A program made the position numbers and the translations under genes. Positions 18,296 to 25,661 of a DNA stretch of 64,000 nt are shown in pieces. Under the pieces are notes generated by a model. That model saw only the letters and a program-made list of their open reading frames with translations, was not told where the DNA came from and ran no database searches. Source of the DNA: Streptomyces peucetius. Lineage in GTDB: Bacteria > Actinomycetota > Actinomycetes > Streptomycetales > Streptomycetaceae. Each line of letters begins with the position of its first letter. Position 1 is the stretch's first letter. Location of the stretch: contig NZ_CP107567.1 in NCBI RefSeq assembly GCF_025854275.1, positions 2,232,001-2,296,000 on the forward strand. Reading direction: 5' to 3'.

Positions 18296-20365
18296 TCAGA
18301 CGACCGGGTGGCCTCGGTGCGGGGCCTCGTGGTCGCGGCGCGGCTCGGGGCTGTGCGGCCGCTCGTCGTCGGAGCCGCACAGTTCCAAGTTCAGCTCGTG
18401 GACCAGCTGTACGAGGTCGGTCGGCCGGTCCGGGCCCCACCAGTCGCCGAGCAGTTCGGCGAGCGAGTCCTCACGCGCCTGCGCCAGGCGCACGGCCGCC
18501 TCCGCTCCCCGGTCGGTGAGCATCAGCTCGAGGCCCTCGCGGCGGGCGAGGCCACTCCCCTCGACCTGGCGGGCGGCCTCCGTGATGGCCCGCAGCGGCA
18601 CCGGCGTGGCCTCGGCGAGCAGGGCCGGTTCGACGACGCCGTGGCGCTTCATGCGCAGCAGCAGCCAGCTCGAGGCGGGCAGCAGGTCGTAACCGGCCCG
18701 TTCGGTGATCTTCTCGTAGATGTGCCGCCGGCCCTCGCGGGAGCCGAGCAGCGACAGGGCCCGCGCGACCTCGTCGTGGGAGGAGCGCTCGACGGGGTTG
18801 GAGGCCAGCGTCTCCGTCGGGTCGGGTGCGGTCACCGAGGCGCGCAGCTTGTCCTCCTTGAGGAACCAGGCGATGAGGAAGGCGAGCACGACGACCGGCA
18901 CGGCGTACAGGAAGACGTCGGTGATGGACGTGGAGTACGCGTGCAGCACCGACGGACGCAGGTCGGCCGGCAGCTCCGCGATGGCACGCGGGTCGGCGGC
19001 CAGCTCAGCGGGCCCGGCGCCGGGCGGGACCGGGCGGCCAGCGAGGGCGTCGGTGAGCTTGTGCTCCAGCCGGTTGGTGAAGATCGTGCCGAAGATCGCG
19101 ACGCCGAACGAGGCACCGATGGAACGGAAGAACGTCGCACCGGACGTGGCGACGCCGAGGTCCTCGTAACCGACGGCGTTCTGCACGACGAGGACGAGGA
19201 CCTGCATGACGAGGCCGAGTCCGGCGCCGAAGACGAAGAAGAACAGGCTCGTCTGCCAGGTGGAGCTGGACTCCCGGAGCTGGTGGAGCAGCAGCAGTCC
19301 GAGGGCCGTGACCGCCGTGCCCAGGATGGGGAAGACCTTCCAGCGGCCGGTACGGCTGACGATCTGCCCGGACGCGGTCGAGGTGATCAGCAGGCCGAAC
19401 ACCATCGGCAGCATGTGCACGCCGGACATGGTCGGTGAGATGCCCTGGACGACTTGGAGGAACGTCGGCAGGTACGTCATCGCGCCGAACATCGCGAAGC
19501 CGATCACGAAGCTGATGACGGCGACGAGCGTGAAGGTCCTGATCCGGAACAGCTTCAGCGGCAGGACCGGTTCGGCCGCGTTGCGTTCGACGGCGACGAA
19601 CACGGCGAGGAGCACGGCTCCGAGGACGGCGAGAGCGATGATCTGCGCCGAGCCCCAGGCCCAGGTCGTGCCGCCGAGGGAGGCGACGAGGACGAGGCAG
19701 GTGGCGGCGGAGGCGATGAGGAAGGTGCCGAGGTAGTCGATGGTGTGACGGGTCTTCCGTACCGGGATGTGCAGCATGGCGGCGATGACGAGCAGGGCGA
19801 CGACGCCGATGGGCAGATTGATGTAGAAGACCCAGCGCCAGGTGAGGTGTTCGGTGAAGAAGCCGCCGAGGAGTGGCCCGAGGACGCTCGTGGCCCCGAA
19901 GACCGCGCCGAACAGCCCCTGGTACTTGCCGCGTTCACGGGGCGGTACGAGGTCCCCGACGATGGCCATCGACAACACCATCAGCCCGCCGCCGCCAAGG
20001 CCCTGGACCGCGCGGAAGACGATCAGCTGGGGCATGTCCTGGGCGATGCCGCACAGGGCGGAGCCGATCAGGAAGATGACGATGGCCGTCTGGAACAGCT
20101 TCTTGCGGCCGTACTGGTCGCCGAGCTTTCCCCACAGCGGAGTGGCGGCGGTCGCGGCGAGCATGTAGGCCGTGACCACCCATGAGAGATGGTCCATGCC
20201 GCCGAGTTCGCTGACGATCGTCGGCAGCGCGGTGGCGACGATCGTCTGGTCGAGGGCGGCAAGCAGCATTCCCAGCAGCAGCGCGCCGATGGCGACGAGG
20301 ACCGTCCGCCGTGCCTGCCCCTCGGGGGCGGGCCCCACCTGAGCGGTGCTCACTTCCTGGGCCAT
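18296..20365 (-). CDS. DHA2-family MFS exporter with C-terminal MarR-like domain
   Basis: A 689-residue protein. Residues 15-530 form a 14-helix drug:H+ antiporter of the EmrB/QacA type with LDQTIVATALPTIVSELGG (helix 1), GKLGDQYGRKKLF and RAVQGLGGGGLM motifs. Residues about 555-680 are a soluble winged-helix-like tail (HIYEKITERAGYDLLPASSW, RREGLELMLTDRGAEAA) resembling MarR regulators. ATG at 20365 gives a normal exporter N-terminus; upstream in-frame codons cover the promoter. The tail may gate transport by ligand or hold an unusual regulatory function. The divergent neighbour is a peptidoglycan-binding protein. Confidence 0.92.
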   Translation of the reverse strand: MAQEVSTAQVGPAPEGQARRTVLVAIGALLLGMLLAALDQTIVATALPTIVSELGGMDHLSWVVTAYMLAATAATPLWGKLGDQYGRKKLFQTAIVIFLIGSALCGIAQDMPQLIVFRAVQGLGGGGLMVLSMAIVGDLVPPRERGKYQGLFGAVFGATSVLGPLLGGFFTEHLTWRWVFYINLPIGVVALLVIAAMLHIPVRKTRHTIDYLGTFLIASAATCLVLVASLGGTTWAWGSAQIIALAVLGAVLLAVFVAVERNAAEPVLPLKLFRIRTFTLVAVISFVIGFAMFGAMTYLPTFLQVVQGISPTMSGVHMLPMVFGLLITSTASGQIVSRTGRWKVFPILGTAVTALGLLLLHQLRESSSTWQTSLFFFVFGAGLGLVMQVLVLVVQNAVGYEDLGVATSGATFFRSIGASFGVAIFGTIFTNRLEHKLTDALAGRPVPPGAGPAELAADPRAIAELPADLRPSVLHAYSTSITDVFLYAVPVVVLAFLIAWFLKEDKLRASVTAPDPTETLASNPVERSSHDEVARALSLLGSREGRRHIYEKITERAGYDLLPASSWLLLRMKRHGVVEPALLAEATPVPLRAITEAARQVEGSGLARREGLELMLTDRGAEAAVRLAQAREDSLAELLGDWWGPDRPTDLVQLVHELNLELCGSDDERPHSPEPRRDHEAPHRGHPVV

Positions 20366-20523
20366 GCCGTTCTCCTCGGTCCGGTGACGCTGCGTTCCCT
20401 CCCCATCGTGGTGGGTCTGCCCGCTTATGGCCCGCCGAGAGGCGCGCGGAGGCCGGTGGGGCGTTGGGTGCCGCATGGGACGGCTGCATAATCGGCGGCA
20501 TTCGAAGGGGAGGGGAACCGGCA

Positions 20524-21825
20524 ATGACCGGAAACAGATGCCCGAAGTGCGCCAGACCGCGGAACCCGGACGGCAGCGCCGGGCCCGGCTGCGACTGCTC
20601 CGAGCGCGCGGGGGCGGCGCTCCGTGCGGAGCGGGAGGCGGAGATCGCGGCGGCGGAGGACTTCGACCCGCTGCGGATCAGGCCGTACGTGACACTGGAG
20701 AGCCTCCAGGCGGACCCGCCACCGGCCGCGGGGGCGCAGGGCATGGGGGACGGTCCGGCGCCGGGCGCGCCGGTCACGGGAGCGGAGGGATACGCGCCGA
20801 CCGCCGACGGCGCGCCGCGTCCGGCGCAGCCGGCAGGCGCACCGGACGGGTACGGGGCGGGGCCCGTGGCGGGGCACGGGCCGGGCGCCGAGACGGTGGC
20901 GCCTCCGCCGACGGCGCATCCGGGCGGTCGGGGGCCGCATGCGGACGCCGGGACGGCGGCCGGCGCGGTGTCCGGGTCCGGCACGGACGCGAGGCCGGCG
21001 GCCGGGGCGGCGGCCGGCGCCCATGGGCACGACCGGGCCGGGGCGGGCGCCGTGCCCGGGGCCGGGCACCCGGACGGCGCGTCTCGGCGCGCCGATGACG
21101 ACACCGCGGTGCTGCGGGTCGTCGGCCCGGGGCCGATGCCCGAGGCCGTGGGGGACACCACGGAGCCGCTGGACCTCTACGTCGCCGGCTCCGCCGCGCA
21201 GCCGCCTCCCCGGCGACGCCGCGCGCTCGCGGGGATCGTCGTCGGGGCGGCGGCCGTCGCCGTGGTGGGGACGGCGGCGTTCGCCGGCGGGCTGTTCTCC
21301 GGCGACGACGAACGGGACCGCGCCCTGCCGCCGGACACCCGCAGCAGCGCCCCGAGCGGCAGCGCCGAGCCGGACGCGCCGTCCGAGTCGGTCTCCCCCA
21401 GCGCGTCGGCGTCCGCGTCGCCCTCGGCGTCCCCGTCGGTTTCGGCGTCCCCGTCGACCTCCGCCTCGGCGAGCGCCACGCCGACGCCGACGGCTTCGCC
21501 CACGACGGCTTCCGCGGCCCCGCCGCCGCCCTCCATGCCGACGTCCACGGCGCGGGAGAACGGCACGGTGTCCGAGTCACCGAGGAGCAGGCCGGACGAC
21601 GTGGGCACGCTGCGCCGGGGCGACAGCGGACCAGCCGTCACGGAGCTTCAGTTGCGACTCGCCCAGGTGGGGCTCTTTCGGGAGGAGGACGCGGACGGCC
21701 GGTACGACGGCGACGTCGAGGAAGCCGTGCGGCGCTTCCAGTGGTGGAAGGGCCAGAACAACCCGGACGGCGTGTACGACCCCCCTACCCGCCGCGCGCT
21801 GGAGGCCGAGACGCGCGAACCGTGA
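20524..21825 (+). CDS. Membrane-anchored peptidoglycan-binding protein
   Basis: A 433-residue protein. The N-terminus has a small Cys pattern (CPKCARP...CDCSE) suggesting a zinc knuckle, then about 170 residues of Ala/Gly/Pro-rich disordered sequence, one membrane helix (about 233-255), a Ser/Ala/Pro/Thr-rich outer linker and a C-terminal PG_binding_1 domain (364-430, RRGDSGPAVTELQLRL and AVRRFQWWKG). Orientation implies the binding domain is outside, in the wall. It probably links envelope state to an intracellular partner via the Cys-rich head, but that is inference. The linker DNA is low-complexity. Confidence 0.85.
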   Translation: MTGNRCPKCARPRNPDGSAGPGCDCSERAGAALRAEREAEIAAAEDFDPLRIRPYVTLESLQADPPPAAGAQGMGDGPAPGAPVTGAEGYAPTADGAPRPAQPAGAPDGYGAGPVAGHGPGAETVAPPPTAHPGGRGPHADAGTAAGAVSGSGTDARPAAGAAAGAHGHDRAGAGAVPGAGHPDGASRRADDDTAVLRVVGPGPMPEAVGDTTEPLDLYVAGSAAQPPPRRRRALAGIVVGAAAVAVVGTAAFAGGLFSGDDERDRALPPDTRSSAPSGSAEPDAPSESVSPSASASASPSASPSVSASPSTSASASATPTPTASPTTASAAPPPPSMPTSTARENGTVSESPRSRPDDVGTLRRGDSGPAVTELQLRLAQVGLFREEDADGRYDGDVEEAVRRFQWWKGQNNPDGVYDPPTRRALEAETREP

Positions 21826-21865
21826 GCCGGGGTTGGCGTCTCGGCCCCTGTTTTTGTATCGTGAA

Positions 21866-21920
21866 GGAACAAAGTGGTTCCGCCCGTACTCCCTGACCGG
21901 CGGGCGGAGCCACTTGTTCC
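21866..21920. terminator. Strong hairpin between peptidoglycan-binding and HAD genes
   Basis: An imperfect inverted repeat of about 20 bp (GGAACAAAGTGGTTCCGCCCG, 21866-21886 and CGGGCGGAGCCACTTGTTCC, 21901-21920) with a 14-nt loop, followed by CCTTTCG. It may end the upstream transcript or act in the leader of the HAD hydrolase gene that starts 24 bp later. Confidence 0.6.
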
Positions 21921-21944
21921 CTTTCGTCGCGCTCTGGAGCCCGT

Positions 21945-22601
21945 ATGACGACCGCCCTGACCGCTCGCGCCCTCCTGCTGGACATGGACGGCACCCTCGT
22001 CAACTCGGACGCCGTGGTGGAGCGTGTCTGGCGGAACTGGGCGACCGAGCACGGGCTGGACGCCGACGAGGCGCTCAAGGTCGTCCACGGCCGGCAGGGC
22101 TGGGCCACGATGGCGGCGCTGCTCCCGGACCGCCCCATGGAGCAGAACCGCGCCGACAACCTCGTACTGCTCGCCCAGGAGACGTCCGACACCGACGGTG
22201 TGATCCCCGTCGCCGGCGCCCCCGCCTTCATGGCCGCCGTCGCCCGCCTGCCGCACGCCCTGGTCACCTCGGCCGACCTCGCGCTGGCCACGGCCCGCAT
22301 GAACGCGGCCGGGCTGCCGATGCCGCAGGTGCGCGTGACGGCCGAGTGCGTCGGTGCGAGCAAGCCGGATCCCGAGGGCTTCCTCAAGGGCGCGGCCGAA
22401 CTGGGCTTCTCTCCTGCGGACTGTGTGGCGTTCGAGGACTCGGAGGCCGGCATCACGGCCGCCCGCGCTGCGGGCATGCGCGTGGTCGGTGTGGGGCCCC
22501 GCGCGCTGGCGATGGCACCGGACCTCCACGTACCGGACCTCACACACCTCGCCGTGACCGCGCACGCGGACGGCACGATCACACTGAGCGCCACCGCCTG
22601 A
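21945..22601 (+). CDS. HAD-family hydrolase (sugar phosphatase-like)
   Basis: A 218-residue HAD subfamily IA phosphatase. Motif I is LLLDMDGTLVNSD with the nucleophile Asp, motif II LVTSAD, motif III ASKPDPEGFLKGA with the Lys, and motif IV VAFEDSEAGITAA. The size and cap match sugar-phosphate phosphatases such as DL-glycerol-3-phosphatase or YfbT-like enzymes. It stands alone with a structured leader upstream. The substrate cannot be decided. Confidence 0.92.
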   Translation: MTTALTARALLLDMDGTLVNSDAVVERVWRNWATEHGLDADEALKVVHGRQGWATMAALLPDRPMEQNRADNLVLLAQETSDTDGVIPVAGAPAFMAAVARLPHALVTSADLALATARMNAAGLPMPQVRVTAECVGASKPDPEGFLKGAAELGFSPADCVAFEDSEAGITAARAAGMRVVGVGPRALAMAPDLHVPDLTHLAVTAHADGTITLSATA

Positions 22602-22609
22602 GACGCGCC

Positions 22610-22632
22610 GGCCGGGCCGTCGCGGCCCGGCC
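22610..22632. terminator. Bidirectional hairpin between convergent genes
   Basis: GGCCGGGCC (22610-22618) and GGCCCGGCC (22624-22632) form a 9-bp GC stem with a 5-nt loop between the HAD hydrolase and the convergent GDT1-family gene. There is no T-run, as usual for Streptomyces terminators. Confidence 0.55.
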
Positions 22633-22650
22633 CCGTCCGCCGTCGCGGCA

Positions 22651-23235
22651 CTAGCCGGCGATCGCCTCGAAGAGGCTGAAGCCCGCCAGCGCCAGCATCA
22701 GGCACGCCCCGACCCTGGTGATCAGCTTCAGCGGTACGTACTTCATCAGCGTGCGGCCGCCCACGATTCCGATGCCCGCGACCGCCCAGAGCGCCAGTAC
22801 CGCGCCGATGCCGACCGAGACGGGGTTGTCGTAACGGGCGGCGAGATTGGCGGTCATGATCTGGGTGAGGTCGCCGAACTCCGCGACGAGGATCAGCATG
22901 AAGCCCGCTCCGGAGACCTTCCAGAAGGACTGGTCGGCCGGGGCCTTGATGGTCTCCTCGTCATCGTCGTCCTTCTTCAGCAGCAGCATCAGTGCGCCCG
23001 CCAGGAAGAGGAGACCCACCACGGCCTGCACCAGGCGGTGCGGCAGCAGGGTCAGCACGCTGCCCGCGGCGATGGCGAGCGCGACATGGACGGCGAACGC
23101 GGCCGCGACGCCGGCGAAGACGTAGGAGGCGCGGTAGCGGGTGCCCAGCATCAGACCGGCGAGCGCGGTCTTGTCGGGCAGTTCGGCGAGGAACAAGACG
23201 CCGAAGGTGATCGCCATGACGGTGAAGCTGATCAC
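22651..23235 (-). CDS. TMEM165/GDT1-family cation transporter (probable Mn2+ exporter)
   Basis: A 194-residue membrane protein with six predicted helices in two homologous halves. The family signature ExGD(K/R)(T/S) appears as ELPDKT (first half) and EFGDLT (second half); acidic residues in these motifs bind cation. The loop between the halves has an acidic DDDDEE tract. Bacterial members export Mn2+ and are often controlled by yybP-ykoY riboswitches, and one lies directly upstream here, supporting manganese as substrate. Confidence 0.9.
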   Translation of the reverse strand: MISFTVMAITFGVLFLAELPDKTALAGLMLGTRYRASYVFAGVAAAFAVHVALAIAAGSVLTLLPHRLVQAVVGLLFLAGALMLLLKKDDDDEETIKAPADQSFWKVSGAGFMLILVAEFGDLTQIMTANLAARYDNPVSVGIGAVLALWAVAGIGIVGGRTLMKYVPLKLITRVGACLMLALAGFSLFEAIAG

Positions 23236-23332
23236 GGGGTGAACCTCAATCGGTCGGGCGCGGCCCTGCCGAGAGTCCTGAGCGTTTCAGGGGTCGCTTC
23301 GGCACGGCAGCACCATGAATACGTCCATGCAT

Positions 23333-23448
23333 GGGCACTGCGGCCGAAGGTCTCGCTGGCCGTCCTCCGATCGAGGCGGCCTCCGGGCGCCGGCCGGGCA
23401 CGAGGCCCAGCAGTGTGTCGACGGTCCGGCGAAGAGCTACTCCCCTTC
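23333..23448 (-). promoter_or_regulatory. yybP-ykoY manganese riboswitch
   Basis: On the minus strand the leader begins with GAAGGGGAGTAG (from 23448) and ends with CGAGACCTTCGGCC followed by CAGTGCCC (near 23333), the conserved sequences that form the Mn2+-binding loops of the yybP-ykoY aptamer. Between them are GC-rich stems with variable sequence. The GDT1-type transporter gene starts about 100 nt downstream, and a hairpin (CTGCCG...CGGCAG, near 23265-23312) could serve as the expression platform. Confidence 0.85.
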
Positions 23449-23485
23449 TGCACCACACAGCCTACGCGATGCCCCCGTACGGCCG

Positions 23486-24238
23486 TCAGGGCCCTTGGTC
23501 CCGGGACGAACGGTGCAGACGTCCCCTCGCCACCAGCTCCAGGACCAGCGACACGGCGACCGCCTGCACCGCCATCAGCGCGACCAGCACGAACAGCTGG
23601 ACGGCGCCCGCCTCCACCGGTGACGCGCCGCCCAGGAGCATGCCGACGAACGCGCCCGGAAGAGTGACGAGGCCCACGGTCCTGGTCTGGTCGAGGCCGG
23701 GGAGCATCGCGTCGGAGGCGGGCTTCCGGGCGACCTCCAGGCGGGCGTCGCGGTCGGCGAGTCCGAGGGCCAGGCCCGCCTCCACCTCGCCGCGGCGCTG
23801 CTCCAGCTCGTCCAGCGCCCGCCGGCCGCCGACCGCCGTCACGGTCAGGGCCCCGCCGATGAGGATGCCGGTCACGGGGATGAGCGTGATGCCCTTCACC
23901 GGTACGAGTCCGGTGAGCAGCAACGCGGTCACGACGGGCAGCACGCCCGCGGCGATCGGCAGTCCGGCCCACCACCAGGTGCCGTTGGCGGTGATGCGCC
24001 GGCCGGCGGTCCGGACGGCGACCGCGTACATGAGGACGAGGAAGGCGAGCAGCAGCGGTACGGAGCGGACGACCCAGCCGATCACCGCGGAGACGGCGGC
24101 GAGTTGGACCGCGGCGCGCACGCCCGCGACGACGATCTCGCGCGAACGCCCGAGGTGGGCAAGAGCCGCCACGGTCGCCGCGGCGGCCAGCAGGACGGCC
24201 AGTACGGCCCCGAGGGTGAGGTTGACCGGCAGGAGCAC
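23486..24238 (-). CDS. fetB: FetB/YbbM-family ABC transporter permease
   Basis: A 250-residue membrane protein of the UPF0014/FetB family with about seven helices. The conserved segment PGLDQTRTVGLVTLPGAFVGM followed by GGASPVEAGAVQLFVL is diagnostic. In E. coli FetB pairs with the ATPase FetA for iron efflux; no ATPase gene is adjacent here, so the partner must be elsewhere or the system is incomplete. It lies upstream of the Mn riboswitch/GDT1 unit in the same orientation and may form a metal-export neighbourhood. Confidence 0.85.
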   Translation of the reverse strand: MLLPVNLTLGAVLAVLLAAAATVAALAHLGRSREIVVAGVRAAVQLAAVSAVIGWVVRSVPLLLAFLVLMYAVAVRTAGRRITANGTWWWAGLPIAAGVLPVVTALLLTGLVPVKGITLIPVTGILIGGALTVTAVGGRRALDELEQRRGEVEAGLALGLADRDARLEVARKPASDAMLPGLDQTRTVGLVTLPGAFVGMLLGGASPVEAGAVQLFVLVALMAVQAVAVSLVLELVARGRLHRSSRDQGP

Positions 24239-24404
24239 GCGGCAACCCTACGACGCCGCACGTGCCGTGCTGGTGCGTCAGAACCCTTGATGTGACGTGT
24301 TCATGTCGCCACTCTGTTACCTGGCGCCCATCCCCAGGCAACCCTGCGCCGCCAGCATGGCCATGCCCGCACGGCCAAGCTCCCCCCACCTCAGAGGAGT
24401 TCAC

Positions 24405-25091
24405 ATGTCAGGTGTCTACGCGCGTCGAAGCCGCGGCGCCGGTGCCGGTTCCGGTTCCGCCGCCCGCCGAATAGGCGTGCTCGCCGCCGCCTCGGCCCTC
24501 GCCACGACCGGCCTGCTGGCCACCGCCCCCACCGCGCAGGCCGCACCGCCCACCCCCGTCAGTGCCTCCACCGCCCGCAGCTACCTCAGCCAGCTGACCG
24601 TGTCGGCGGAGGGCTCCTCCTCCGGCTACAGCCGTGACCTCTTCCCGCACTGGATCACCCAGTCGGGCTCCTGCAACACCCGCGAGGTCGTCCTCGAGCG
24701 CGACGGCACGAACGTCGTCCAGAGCTCCACCTGCGCGGCGACCAGCGGCCGTTGGTACTCCCCCTACGACGGCGCCACCTGGTACGCGGCCTCCGACGTC
24801 GACATCGACCACATCGTCCCGCTGGCGGAGGCCTGGCGCTCCGGCGCGAGCAGCTGGACCACGTCCAAGCGCCAGCAGTTCGCCAACGACCTGACCCGCC
24901 CTCAGCTCATCGCCGTCACGGACAACGTCAACCAGTCCAAGGGCGACCAGGACCCGGCGGAGTGGATGCCGCCGCGGAGCTCGTACCACTGCTTCTACGC
25001 GCGGATGTGGGTGCACACGAAGTACTACTGGAAGCTGAAGGTCGACTCGGCGGAGAAGAGTGCGCTGCAGTCGGTCCTGAACGGCTGCTGA
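24405..25091 (+). CDS. Secreted HNH endonuclease-family protein (DUF1524-like)
   Basis: A 228-residue exported nuclease-like protein. The signal peptide covers about residues 1-45 with cleavage after AQA. The catalytic segment is DVDIDHIVPLAEAW, followed by FANDLTRPQLIAVTDNVNQSK and KGDQDPAEWMPP, the HNH arrangement of DUF1524 secreted proteins in Streptomyces. Cysteines in GSCNTRE/SSTCAAT and in YHCFYAR/NGC probably pair. GAGGAG precedes the ATG. The likely role is extracellular nucleic-acid degradation for phosphate or nucleotide scavenging. Confidence 0.88.
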   Translation: MSGVYARRSRGAGAGSGSAARRIGVLAAASALATTGLLATAPTAQAAPPTPVSASTARSYLSQLTVSAEGSSSGYSRDLFPHWITQSGSCNTREVVLERDGTNVVQSSTCAATSGRWYSPYDGATWYAASDVDIDHIVPLAEAWRSGASSWTTSKRQQFANDLTRPQLIAVTDNVNQSKGDQDPAEWMPPRSSYHCFYARMWVHTKYYWKLKVDSAEKSALQSVLNGC

Positions 25092-25661
25092 CCCCGCCCG
25101 GGGCGCCGCCCCCGGGCCCCCGCGCCTCGATTGGGGCCACCGCGCGAAGCGCCGCCCCGGGGTCCGGGGCGGCGCGCGGCACGGGCCCGCGGGCGGAGCG
25201 CCGAACACCGCCCCGAGGGCGGATCGGGGCGGAGCCCCAGCACCGCACCCGAGCGCGTACCGGAGTCCGGGGCGGAGCCCCAGCACCGCACGCGGAGCGC
25301 GGTGCCGGGGTCCGGGGCTTGCCCCGCCACGCGGCGGAGGCGCCAGCGCGCACGCGGAGCGCGTACCGGGGCCCGGGGCGGAGCCGCCAGCCCCGCACCC
25401 GAGCGCGTACCGGAGTCCGGGGCGGAGCCCCAGCACCGCACGCGGAGCGCGGTACCGGGGTCAGGGGCTTGCCCCGCCACGCGGCGGAGGCGCACATCGG
25501 TACAGCGGGGAGGGGCAGGGTGGGGGACAAGCCCGCCGCAGGCGCCACGCACCCGCACCCGCGCCGCCCACCCCCACCCGCAAGGACACGCGCATCCCGC
25601 GGAACCCCTCCACCCCCCTGGCTCGTTCCGTACCGTACGGGGCGACAGGAAGGGGCACGAC
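25092..25661. repeat. GC-rich repeat array with 101-bp direct repeats
   Basis: A 570-bp non-coding stretch built of Streptomyces palindromic repeats. Two 101-bp copies, 25243-25343 and 25393-25493, match at all but two positions with a 150-bp period. Each includes GGGGCGGAGCCCC and GGGGCTTGCCCCG hairpins and CGCACGCGGAGCGCGG. A third, partial GGGGCGGAGCCCC copy is at 25226-25238. The array could act as a transcription terminator after the HNH gene. An ORF running through it in frame with the PhoD gene is not believed to be translated. Confidence 0.75.

Noticed and set aside
25131..25661. In-frame N-terminal extension of the PhoD gene through the repeat array
   Set aside because: The extension is translated repeat (RGRSAEHRPEGG-like); a normal family start with a good ribosome site is at 25662.
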